Assembly (NCBI RefSeq): GCF_016918785.1
Contig: NZ_JAFFPT010000030.1
Location: 1-8,608, forward strand
DNA from: Leptospira ainazelensis
Lineage (GTDB): Bacteria > Spirochaetota > Leptospiria > Leptospirales > Leptospiraceae
Length of the DNA: 8,608 bases
Direction of reading: 5' to 3'
Position numbers and translations under genes: made by a program. This document shows, in pieces, positions 1 to 5,798 of the stretch. Every line of letters begins with the position of its first letter. Position 1 is the stretch's first letter. A model generated the notes under the pieces. It had not been told where the DNA came from and made no database searches. It saw only the letters and a list, made by a program, of their open reading frames with translations.

Positions 1-73
1 CTCGAACCTCGTGCCAACCGCGTCGCGCACAAGCGCTTGCGGACGCAACGTCGAGAAGCCTCTTTCGTTAGAC
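1..73 (+). repeat. Right part of an attC-like recombination site, cut by the window edge
   Basis: Bases 1-67 match 1327-1393 at 65 of 67 positions, counted by eye; the differences are at 32 and 43. The two copies share TTA after G67/G1393 and then diverge. The site ends in GTTAGAC (67-73), a perfect fit to the attC right core GTTRRRY, so the expected crossover is between G67 and T68. The position 32 difference falls in the four-base loop of a GCGC stem, so the structure is kept. The left half lies outside the window. Confidence 0.75.
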
Positions 74-1393
74 GACAGTCATTAAATTATGTATATATAT
101 GTAGATGAAACTGGAAATACCGGATTAGATCTATTCAAAAATGATCAGCCATTTTATATTTTAGGGGGCCTGATTTCAGAAATAAATTTAGATATGGATG
201 TTAAGTTACGCTTAATTATCAAGGAAATGGCCGAACATGCTAATCTGAATGAATTACACGGGAATGCAAATGAATCGGCATTTGATTTCATTGCACCTAA
301 ATTAGAAATACTGATAAGTGAGCTTAACCTTAGATTTCTATTTTCCTGTGTTGAAAAAGAACATCTAGCGGGTGTTAAATTCTTAGATTATTTACTAGAC
401 TCCGATACGAATAAGGCAGTGTCACCTTTAAGTTATCGGAGCCGAGCTCTACGACTAATAATCGTTCAACAATGCCTTCAATGTTTTCCGAAAGGTCTTC
501 GGGAAGCATTTTGGGAAGCTTATAAAACTCAAGATAATGAAGCATTGATTTCAATTCTTTCTAAGTTTCAAGAAATAGCATTGAAGAATCTTATTGATCA
601 AAGGCTAAAGGAGATTTTGTGCGATGCAATTGAGTGGGCTACGAAGCATATTTCGGATGTCTTTGATTTTAAAAGATCAAAAATGGATTCTCCGAATTAC
701 GTAGCATTATCAACCTTAATTAATCAAATGAATGTTTTAGTTGATGAAGAAGATCAAGTAATCGACAAATTTATACATGATGAACAAAGGGAATTCAAAA
801 CGATCTTCGAGACATTATATTCGACTATGAAACAGGTAAAATTTGAAGTTTCCGATATAATGCTCCCCTTGAAAATGAAAGAGCTAAACGTTCTTCAGCC
901 AAAATTTCAAATGGGCTTGAGTAAGGAGTCAGTAGGACTTCAACTAATAGACGTTTTTACATGGGTTTTTAAAAGGCATATATTTAATCCTTTTTCAAAT
1001 AAAAAAATGAATTCTCTTGGAGAAGTTATATGTTGCAAATCTAATATACATGCTGTAACTTCTGCCATGTTACTGAAAGAAACGAAAATGCACATGGATT
1101 TTATTAATAACCTAGATATTAATGACGACGGGATAGAAAAAGGTAAAGCAATTTTAAAAGAGCTCGAAAACAGAAGAAAAGAAGAGTTGAGGAAGCTCAG
1201 AACGGCAGAGTAATGACCGTCGTCTAACTTCGTCTCCTCGCTTCGTTCGAGATTTGCTCCGCAAACTCTCACTCCGGCTCCGCACATTGCTTTGTCACTT
1301 CGGTTCGCGAGACTGCGCTAATGCGCCTCGAACCTCGTGCCAACCGCGTCGCGCACAGGCGCTTGCGGCCGCAACGTCGAGAAGCCTCTTTCG
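68..1393 (+). mobile_element. Integron-like gene cassette 1 (DUF3800 gene plus attC)
   Basis: The cassette runs from the base after the core G of one attC-like site to the core G of the next. Bases 67-84 and 1211-1228 are reverse complements at 17 of 18 positions, the extended end pairing expected when a cassette's first bases rejoin its own attC in the circular form. The second arm includes the TAA stop codon of the single gene, so there is almost no spare sequence. No promoter is visible, which is usual for cassette genes read from upstream. Confidence 0.72.
89..1213 (+). CDS. DUF3800-like protein
   Basis: The 374-residue product opens with YVDETGNTG at residues 4-12, the N-terminal signature of DUF3800, where the Asp-Glu pair sits on the first strand of a predicted RNase H-like fold. 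A second family-like signature, LQLIDVFTW, lies near residues 284-292 with Asp288, and an ELHG motif occurs near residues 55-58. The charged C-terminus ends in a Lys/Glu/Arg-rich helix. The protein is longer than many family members. The activity of DUF3800 is not established; members recur near defence and mobile genes, and a nuclease role is inference. The ATG lies 21 bases into the cassette with no Shine-Dalgarno site, so translation may be leaderless or depend on an upstream message. There is no signal peptide or membrane segment. Confidence 0.8.
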   Translation: MYIYVDETGNTGLDLFKNDQPFYILGGLISEINLDMDVKLRLIIKEMAEHANLNELHGNANESAFDFIAPKLEILISELNLRFLFSCVEKEHLAGVKFLDYLLDSDTNKAVSPLSYRSRALRLIIVQQCLQCFPKGLREAFWEAYKTQDNEALISILSKFQEIALKNLIDQRLKEILCDAIEWATKHISDVFDFKRSKMDSPNYVALSTLINQMNVLVDEEDQVIDKFIHDEQREFKTIFETLYSTMKQVKFEVSDIMLPLKMKELNVLQPKFQMGLSKESVGLQLIDVFTWVFKRHIFNPFSNKKMNSLGEVICCKSNIHAVTSAMLLKETKMHMDFINNLDINDDGIEKGKAILKELENRRKEELRKLRTAE

Positions 1394-1399
1394 TTATCT
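1215..1399 (+). repeat. attC-like site of cassette 1 (type A)
   Basis: The left core GTCTAAC (1222-1228) fits RYYYAAC exactly. The right core begins at G1393 (GTTATCT), a weaker fit because those bases come from the next cassette. Within it a stem GGTTCG (1302-1307) pairs with CGAACC (1329-1334) around an inner GCGC/GCGC stem with a TAAT loop, and a second GCGC/GCGC stem with an ACAG loop lies further right. It spans about 178 bases core to core, longer than typical attC sites. Open frames crossing this GC-rich block have no protein signature and are not called as genes. Confidence 0.72.
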
Positions 1400-1422
1400 G
1401 CCATGCCGCGCCCCCGGAGAAC

Positions 1423-1442
1423 GTCCGCCGTCCGTGGCGGAC
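1423..1442 (+). other. GC-rich hairpin near the cassette 2 start (GCCGTCCGTGGC core)
   Basis: GTCCGCC (1423-1429) and GGCGGAC (1436-1442) form a perfect 7-bp stem around the loop GTCCGT. The same core with loop GTCCTT recurs at 4187-4200, 4446-4461 and 8028-8041, always near a cassette end. There is no T tract, so a simple intrinsic terminator is unlikely. It lies in the leader of the following gene. Confidence 0.6.
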
Positions 1443-1498
1443 TTATGAAATCAGAAATTTCTCATATCCAATCTCAATTTTGTTAATAGGAGTGCTAT

Positions 1499-3418
1499 AT
1501 GCTACTGTCAAAAGTAATCATCAAGAAGTACAAGAGTTTCATTCATGACCAATCTGTGAATATTGAGAAAGATGTTACCTGCGTCGTTGGAAAAAATGAA
1601 TCAGGCAAGACTGCCTTGTTGGAGGCCATTGCAAAGGTGAATTATTTTGACAATGATTCGCGTTTCAAATTCGACGAGACTTATGACTATCCTAAGAATG
1701 AATGGAAGACCACAGAGAACCCAACTGGCCAATCGATTATAACACTCGAGTATACTTTAGAACAGCATGATAAAGAGGCTATCGAGAAACTCTTAGGACC
1801 AGGTACCTGCAGCTTTGAAAAATATTCTTACACAGAAAAATTCGATGGTAGCGGTTTGTTTTCTGGCGTTAAGATCGACACAGCTAATTTTATCAAATAC
1901 TTCGCGGATCAAGCAGACGTTGGTGATGAGGAGAAATCTCTTCTGGCCCAAACCAAAACCTTTCCCGAGTTTAAAGCCAAACTGCTTGAGATCAAAGCAG
2001 ACTCCGTATTAGTTACCCGCCTGAGCGAAATCGAAAAGGTCAACCATGGATGGGAGGACAACCCTCTAGGTGGACACATAGCAAAAGCATATCTTGATGT
2101 TCATCAACCGGTTTTTTGGTACTTCGATGACTATTTCACTTTGCCAGGCCGCATCGATCTCAAAAAGGTCGCGGAAAACCGATTCGATGATCAATTCACT
2201 GAGGCAAATCTCAAAATTTCAAAAGCACTTATGGAGCTTTCAAAAGTGGAAATCAGTGAACTACTCAAGGCCCAGAATTATGAATCGTTCATTTCTGAAT
2301 TAGAGGCTACCTCAAACGCGATAAGCGATGAGCTTTTTGAGTATTGGAAAACGAACCAACATCTGGAAATTAAGTTCGAGATTGAACCTGTCCAAGACCC
2401 GGGAAATCCATCAATACTACACAAATTTTTAAACGTCCGGATAAGAAACTCAAAGCATCGCGTTTCCTTGCCACTTGGCAACCGGAGCAAGGGGTTTATC
2501 TGGTTCTTTTCTTTCCTCGTTTGGTTTAGTCGAATTCAAGCTGACCGGTCGAAAAAATACATAATACTTTTGGATGAACCGGGGCTGAATCTTCATGCGT
2601 CTGCGCAAGCGGACCTCCTCCGATACATCAATGAAAAACTGAAAAACTATCAGGTGATCTATTCAACTCATTCACCATTCATGATTGAAACATCCCAAAT
2701 CCACAGAGTCCGCACGGTCTATGACACACTCGATCCAAAAAAAGGAAGTACGATCTCCGATTCAATTCAAGAGAAAGATCCCGACACATTGTTTCCACTA
2801 CAAGCAGCCCTCGGCTATGATATCGCTCAAAATCTTTTCATCTCGGACAGGAATCTGCTGGTCGAAGGTCCGGGCGATCTTATCTATTTTGAAATTTTCA
2901 ACGAGATATTGAAAAAAAAGGGAATCGCATCACTAAGAGAAGATGTTACTATAGTCCCAGTTGGAGGTCTCGACAAAGTCACGAGTTTCATCTCCTTGCT
3001 GCGTGGCTCCAGCCTCAAAGTCTGTTGTATACTCGATACATTTACTGACCAGAAAGGAAAAAAACGACTTGAGGACATGATATATCACAAGATAATTAAG
3101 GATCGCAATGTCCTGTTTTTCGATGAGTTTGCGGCCAATGGTTCTGGAATATCGGATATCGAGGATATGTTTTTGGAGGATGAATACATCAATTTATATA
3201 ACCTCGCTTTTCGAACAACGCAAATCAAGCTAAGCGATCTCAAGCAAACAAATGAACCTATCGTGAAGCGCATCGCAGAGTTCCTTGGTGTATCTCGATT
3301 CAATCACTACACCCCTGCAATCACATTGATGCGTACAGGATATGATGAAAACACGTTCTCCAAAGCTACGGTAGATCGGTTTGCTGTTCTCTTTGCAAAA
3401 ATCAATGGACTATTCTAA
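1499..3418 (+). CDS. OLD-family ATP-dependent nuclease (AAA ATPase plus TOPRIM)
   Basis: The 639-residue protein has an ABC/SMC-like ATPase followed by a TOPRIM nuclease domain. Walker A is GKNESGKT (31-38). Walker B is IILLDEPGLNLH, with Asp359 and Glu360, and the H-loop is STHSPF with His391. The TOPRIM part shows LLVEGPGD with Glu456, then ILDTFTD with Asp513 and Asp517, and DIEDMF around 553-558, consistent with metal-binding acids. OLD proteins cleave DNA and act in phage exclusion; Gabija GajA is a relative paired with a UvrD-like helicase. No helicase lies here, so this fits a stand-alone class 1 protein. AGGAG at 1488-1492, six bases before the ATG, supports the start. Its base composition is visibly less AT-rich than its neighbours, suggesting a separate origin. 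It is cytosolic. Confidence 0.88.
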   Translation: MLLSKVIIKKYKSFIHDQSVNIEKDVTCVVGKNESGKTALLEAIAKVNYFDNDSRFKFDETYDYPKNEWKTTENPTGQSIITLEYTLEQHDKEAIEKLLGPGTCSFEKYSYTEKFDGSGLFSGVKIDTANFIKYFADQADVGDEEKSLLAQTKTFPEFKAKLLEIKADSVLVTRLSEIEKVNHGWEDNPLGGHIAKAYLDVHQPVFWYFDDYFTLPGRIDLKKVAENRFDDQFTEANLKISKALMELSKVEISELLKAQNYESFISELEATSNAISDELFEYWKTNQHLEIKFEIEPVQDPGNPSILHKFLNVRIRNSKHRVSLPLGNRSKGFIWFFSFLVWFSRIQADRSKKYIILLDEPGLNLHASAQADLLRYINEKLKNYQVIYSTHSPFMIETSQIHRVRTVYDTLDPKKGSTISDSIQEKDPDTLFPLQAALGYDIAQNLFISDRNLLVEGPGDLIYFEIFNEILKKKGIASLREDVTIVPVGGLDKVTSFISLLRGSSLKVCCILDTFTDQKGKKRLEDMIYHKIIKDRNVLFFDEFAANGSGISDIEDMFLEDEYINLYNLAFRTTQIKLSDLKQTNEPIVKRIAEFLGVSRFNHYTPAITLMRTGYDENTFSKATVDRFAVLFAKINGLF

Positions 3419-3431
3419 ATCTGCGGCATTC

Positions 3432-3482
3432 CCGCCTCTGCCATTCATGGCTCCGGCGGTGCGGGGGGACACTGCAGATAAC
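3432..3482 (+). repeat. Hairpin plus orphan attC left arm (cassette-fusion scar)
   Basis: CCGCC (3432-3436) pairs with GGCGG (3455-3459) around an inner GCC/GGC stem with loop ATTCAT, just after the nuclease gene. It is followed by GCAGATAAC (3474-3482), identical to the attC left arm at 4231-4239 and 8072-8080. The attC body starting TAAAAATTGTCG seen in the other two copies is absent; unrelated sequence leads into the XRE module. The hairpin may also end transcription of the nuclease gene. Confidence 0.55.
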
Positions 3483-3504
3483 TCTCGCCTAACGCTTCCT
3501 AATT

Positions 3505-3541
3505 ACCCTCGTTAAAACTGCTTTGCAGATTTAACGAGGGT
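3505..3541. terminator. 37-base stem-loop between convergent genes
   Basis: ACCCTCGTTAAA (3505-3516) and TTTAACGAGGGT (3530-3541) form a perfect 12-bp stem, extended after an A/A mismatch by CTGC/GCAG around a TTT loop. It sits between the stop of the + strand nuclease gene and the stop of the minus-strand XRE gene, where it could terminate both. Neither strand has a clear T tract after it, so termination is inferred. A homologous, partly decayed copy is at 7088-7124. Confidence 0.55.
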
Positions 3542-3566
3542 GGATCTTTCTGATTTCATAAAATCA

Positions 3567-3881
3567 TCATTTAGAAAATACAGAATAGAAATGCTCGGGA
3601 GGTTTATTATAAAGTCTGAATAATACATAAAAGTCTTCGATCAATAATCGACGTTGACCTGATTCCATCTGTGAAATATAACTTTGATGTTTTCCGAGTT
3701 TCTTTGCAACTTGAGCCTGAGTTAAGTTAGCTTCGATTCTCGCCGTTCTAAGCCGGTCAAAGAAAGCATTCTGTTCTTCTTTAGATATTTCCTTTATATT
3801 TGAATTTGCTCGTTTTCCGAAAGACTTTAGAACTATAGTCTCAAGTTTTCTAATTAAAAAATGAAATTCTTTAAAGAACAT
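3567..3881 (-). CDS. XRE-family helix-turn-helix regulator, copy A of the repeated module
   Basis: From the ATG at 3881 the product has 104 residues. The XRE/Cro-CI helix-turn-helix covers roughly ARIEANLTQAQVAKKLGKHQ through SYISQMESGQRR, where LTQAQVAKKLG and SYISQMESG are the helix 2 and recognition-helix patterns. The last 74 residues match the product of 7150-7494 at about 66 positions, but the N-terminal 30 or so residues are unrelated. A GTG nine bases upstream is an alternative start; neither has a Shine-Dalgarno site. The gene converges on the nuclease gene and diverges from a second XRE gene. A DNA-binding repressor of the local promoters is the likely role. A toxin-antitoxin function has no direct support. 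Confidence 0.82.
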   Translation of the reverse strand: MFFKEFHFLIRKLETIVLKSFGKRANSNIKEISKEEQNAFFDRLRTARIEANLTQAQVAKKLGKHQSYISQMESGQRRLLIEDFYVLFRLYNKPPEHFYSVFSK

Positions 3882-3887
3882 GTATCC

Positions 3888-3936
3888 CACGGTATACTGC
3901 GTTCACTTTTTGTCAACAATGCCGCATTATACCGTG
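3888..3936. promoter_or_regulatory. Inverted-repeat operator between divergent XRE genes
   Basis: CACGGTATACTGCG (3888-3901) and CGCATTATACCGTG (3923-3936) are reverse complements at 13 of 14 positions, separated by 21 bases. The dyad fills the gap between the divergent XRE genes and contains -10-like hexamers: TATACT on + (3893-3898) and TATAAT on minus (3931-3926). A minus-strand TTGACA (3916-3911) lies between the arms, although its spacing to the nearest minus-strand TATACC is only 14. The layout suits an operator pair controlling both genes. Confidence 0.65.
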
Positions 3937-3937
3937 C

Positions 3938-4156
3938 GTGGAATTAGAAGAATTTTTACAAAAAGTCGGAAGAAATATTCAGAAAGTGCGTAAAGAAAAG
4001 GGATTTACTCAGGAAAGCATGGATGAAGGGGATTACGCTGTTCCTGTAAGAACGTTGCAAGATATTGAAGCTGGACGAGCCAATTTTACTGCGAGTTCAA
4101 TTTTTAAACTTTCTAAGCAATTGAAAGTAAAACCAAAAGATCTTTTAGATATTTAA
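3938..4156 (+). CDS. Small XRE-family helix-turn-helix regulator
   Basis: The 72-residue product is almost entirely one XRE domain: VGRNIQKVRKEKGFTQESM gives helices 1-2, VRTLQDIEAGRANF the recognition region, and FKLSKQLKVKPKDLLDI the closing helix. It matches the size of single-domain Cro/C-protein-like regulators. The proposed start is a GTG immediately after the right arm of the dyad, with no Shine-Dalgarno site, so the start is uncertain and the message may be leaderless. It diverges from the minus-strand XRE gene, an arrangement like a cI/cro switch. It shows no obvious similarity to the divergent partner at 7566-7979 beyond the fold. Confidence 0.75.
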   Translation: MELEEFLQKVGRNIQKVRKEKGFTQESMDEGDYAVPVRTLQDIEAGRANFTASSIFKLSKQLKVKPKDLLDI

Positions 4157-4175
4157 AAAATTAAAAGTGCTATTA

Positions 4176-4211
4176 CTAATCGGCTCCGCCGTCCTTGGCG
4201 TCGCCGATTAG
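4176..4211. terminator. Strong hairpin at the cassette 2 end (GCCGTCCTTGGC core)
   Basis: CTAATCGGC (4176-4184) pairs perfectly with GCCGATTAG (4203-4211). After a TC/TC internal loop, CGCC (4187-4190) pairs with GGCG (4197-4200) around the loop GTCCTT. It starts 19 bases after the stop of the small XRE gene and could end its transcript. Only TTC follows at 4214-4216, so this is not a classic intrinsic terminator. A copy with a weakened outer stem lies at 8017-8052. Confidence 0.5.
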
Positions 4212-4216
4212 AATTC

Positions 4217-4433
4217 GGGGCGGCGGCACAGCAGATAACTAAAAATTGTCGCTGCGCTTCGGGTTCGCTTACGCGCCCCTTGCTTGGGCTTCGCCACATT
4301 CGCTTTGTCCCTCGGCTTGCGAGACGCGACTAAGGTCGCTCAAGCCTCGCGCCAATTCTTCCGCGTGCTTAGGCACGCTCCAGAACCGCGAACGTCGACA
4401 ATCACTTGTCGTTATCTGCAATGCCGCGCCCCT
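4217..4433 (+). repeat. attC-like site of cassette 2 (type B) with extended basal stem
   Basis: The arms GCAGATAAC (4231-4239) and GTTATCTGC (4411-4419) are exact complements, and pairing extends outward to about 22 bp with two mismatches and one bulge. Inside, ATTGTCG (4245-4251) pairs with CGACAAT (4396-4402), in the position of the attC L boxes. Further stems are GGCTTG/CAAGCC (4314-4319 and 4341-4346), GCGAC/GTCGC with loop TAAG, and GCGTGC/GCACGC (4363-4368 and 4373-4378). The block 4175-4411 recurs at 8016-8251 with only a handful of substitutions and one deleted base. Open frames within it are not genes. Confidence 0.72.
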
Positions 4434-4442
4434 CATTTAAGA

Positions 4443-4464
4443 CGCCAGCCGTCCTTGGCTGGCG
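4443..4464 (+). other. GC-rich hairpin near the cassette 3 start
   Basis: CGCCAGCC (4443-4450) and GGCTGGCG (4457-4464) form an 8-bp perfect stem with loop GTCCTT. It occupies the same place relative to the cassette start as the hairpin at 1423-1442 and has the same GCCGTCC-TGGC core, while the outer stem bases differ but stay paired. Confidence 0.6.
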
Positions 4465-4476
4465 ATTCTTAGGTTG

Positions 4477-4503
4477 TTGACAAAAGATGTGTAAGTTTAA
4501 GGA
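4477..4503 (+). promoter_or_regulatory. Candidate promoter -35 and ribosome binding site of the nuclease-kinase operon
   Basis: TTGACA at 4477-4482 is a perfect -35 hexamer, preceded by TTG. The best -10-like hexamers downstream (AGGATA to GATATT, starting at 4500-4502) are weak, so the promoter is tentative. AAGGA at 4499-4503, eight bases before the ATG, is a plausible ribosome binding site. The string TTGTTGACAAAA also occurs on the minus strand upstream of the copy A XRE gene, hinting at shared promoter ancestry. Confidence 0.4.
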
Positions 4504-4511
4504 TATTAGAA

Positions 4512-4934
4512 ATGTACGATAGTGAGTACGATTTAGTTAAATCTTTTGTGAGAAGGATTAACAAGAAGGAAGTGCCTTTCTCTTGTATGGGTATGGCATT
4601 GGAGTTCAATTGGCAAGCAGGGCGACCGGATGTTATTCTTCAATTGGGGAATAATCATTTGATAGCTTTGGAGGCTAAGCTTGAAAAATGGGAAGAAGCA
4701 TTTCATCAAGCATATAGAAATAAGTCCTTTGCTCATTACTCTTATGTTTTATTTCCTGGCGCTTTGGAAGCGCGTATTAAGAAACATTTAGAAAAATTTG
4801 AAAAATATGGTGTTGGCATTTGTACCATTACCCCGAGAAAAGGGGTCCGTGTTATTTTATCTGCAAAACGAAATATTCCAGTGCAGCCTTGGATTACTGA
4901 AGAGGCTAAACGATTTATCAAATCTAATTATTGA
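4512..4934 (+). CDS. Small PD-(D/E)XK nuclease-like protein
   Basis: The 140-residue product carries GRPDVIL (37-43) followed by IALEAKL (51-57). Asp40, Glu54 and Lys56 give the D-X13-E-X-K pattern of the PD-(D/E)XK fold, with Glu31 on the preceding helix and HQAYRNK (65-71) as the usual helix after the core. Such folds cut DNA or RNA in restriction, repair and defence. It has no DNA-binding domain, so targeting may depend on partners. The ATG has AAGGA eight bases upstream, and the TGA stop directly abuts the next ATG, so it is coupled to the kinase. The assignment is from motifs only; a catalytically weak structural relative is possible. Confidence 0.68.
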   Translation: MYDSEYDLVKSFVRRINKKEVPFSCMGMALEFNWQAGRPDVILQLGNNHLIALEAKLEKWEEAFHQAYRNKSFAHYSYVLFPGALEARIKKHLEKFEKYGVGICTITPRKGVRVILSAKRNIPVQPWITEEAKRFIKSNY

Positions 4935-5798
4935 ATGAAGCCTGAAAGATTTCCTCAAATCTCTAATGCAATCGCGAAAAAGGAAAATTTAGTTATTGAA
5001 TCTTTTGTCGGGAATGGATCTTTCAAGGACGTCTATAAGTGCAAAAAAGATGATAAATCATTTGTTGCATTGAAAATCGCAGATCCAACTGCAACTCATC
5101 CAGAAAGGGAATCTCGTGAAATAGAATCAATGCTGAAATGCAATATTTCCCAAATTGGGAAGCTATATAAATTCGATTCGTATATTGATCTATCATCCGG
5201 TAAGAGTTATCACTATTTAATAGAAGAATACTTTCAGGGTGGAGATTTAAAAAGAAAGCTTGAAAGCCATAGTTTAGCAAAGACAGAAATTGGACAGATC
5301 GGTCTGCAATTATCAGTAGCCATAAAAGAATTAAAGAGTCTAAATCTGGTTCATAGAGACATTAAGCCAGAAAATATTATGTTTAGATCATCAGATAATT
5401 GTAATGCTGCTTTAACTGATTTCGGCTTGGTGCGAGACCTTTCTGAAGATTCTCTTACTGGAACGTGGCTTGTCCAAGGACCAGGGACTCCGTTATTCGC
5501 TTCGCCTGAACAATTAAACAATGATAAAAGTATGATTGATTGGCGATCCGATCAATTCTCAGTCGCATTGACTCTTTCTTATTGCCTTTTAGGATTCCAT
5601 CCTTTTCAGATTGATTCAGGAAATACGATGCAGGCTATTATTAATGTTTGTGAACGTAAAGCAATGCCGGTTGAGAATATCGAAAAGTTAAATGAATTTG
5701 GTTTCGGATGTTTGGTTAAAATGCTTTCTCCCTGGCCAATACATAGGATTGCATCTCCCGATAAGTTAGTTGAGTTATTTACAGGATTAACAGTATGA
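4935..5798 (+). CDS. Hanks-type serine/threonine protein kinase
   Basis: The 287 residues form one complete kinase catalytic domain: glycine-rich loop GNGSFKDVY (26-34), ATP-anchoring Lys47 in VALKIA, a helix C glutamate near 59-62, catalytic loop HRDIKPEN (140-147) with Asp142, DFG at 162-164, activation segment ending GTPLFASPEQ (184-193), and the conserved Asp in WRSDQFSVA. All catalytic residues are present, so it should be active. It ends soon after the C-lobe, with no transmembrane helix or PASTA domain, so it is a soluble signalling kinase. Its ATG touches the upstream stop, and its own stop overlaps the next start by ATGA. The likely role is phosphorylating a partner, such as the nuclease or the unknown protein, after a trigger. 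Confidence 0.9.
   Translation: MKPERFPQISNAIAKKENLVIESFVGNGSFKDVYKCKKDDKSFVALKIADPTATHPERESREIESMLKCNISQIGKLYKFDSYIDLSSGKSYHYLIEEYFQGGDLKRKLESHSLAKTEIGQIGLQLSVAIKELKSLNLVHRDIKPENIMFRSSDNCNAALTDFGLVRDLSEDSLTGTWLVQGPGTPLFASPEQLNNDKSMIDWRSDQFSVALTLSYCLLGFHPFQIDSGNTMQAIINVCERKAMPVENIEKLNEFGFGCLVKMLSPWPIHRIASPDKLVELFTGLTV

Larger units (their letters stand above)
1394..4411 (+). mobile_element. Integron-like cassette 2, probably composite (OLD-type nuclease plus XRE pair)
   Basis: The first 22 bases from G1393 are the reverse complement of 4217-4239 at 20 positions with one bulged base, so the outer ends belong together. Inside, GCAGATAAC at 3474-3482 also complements GTTATCTGC at 1393-1401 but has no attC body or right core after it. 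The simplest reading is two former cassettes, nuclease gene and XRE pair, fused by loss of the attC between them. The alternative is one cassette that gained an internal copy of its end. Confidence 0.6.

Noticed and set aside
940..1287. 115-residue minus-strand open frame
   Set aside because: It is the antisense shadow of the DUF3800 gene plus attC sequence.
1254..1548. Two overlapping + strand open frames (1254-1448 and 1321-1548)
   Set aside because: They lie in the GC-rich attC repeat; the products are Arg-rich with no family signature. Their length reflects stop-poor GC-rich sequence.
1499..3418. Gabija system
   Set aside because: The protein resembles GajA in its domains, but no UvrD-like helicase gene lies beside it.
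3567..4156. Toxin-antitoxin pair
   Set aside because: Both products are DNA-binding XRE domains, and no RelE, HipA, Fic or other toxin signature is present.
4175..4411. tRNA or other known structured RNA gene
   Set aside because: The stems do not form a tRNA cloverleaf and no known RNA family is recognised. The junction behaviour points to a recombination site, although transcription of the block cannot be excluded.
4246..4472. Open frames in two phases across the second attC-like repeat
   Set aside because: They fall inside a block repeated at 8016-8251, where one deleted base breaks the frame, and compensatory stem changes explain the conservation.
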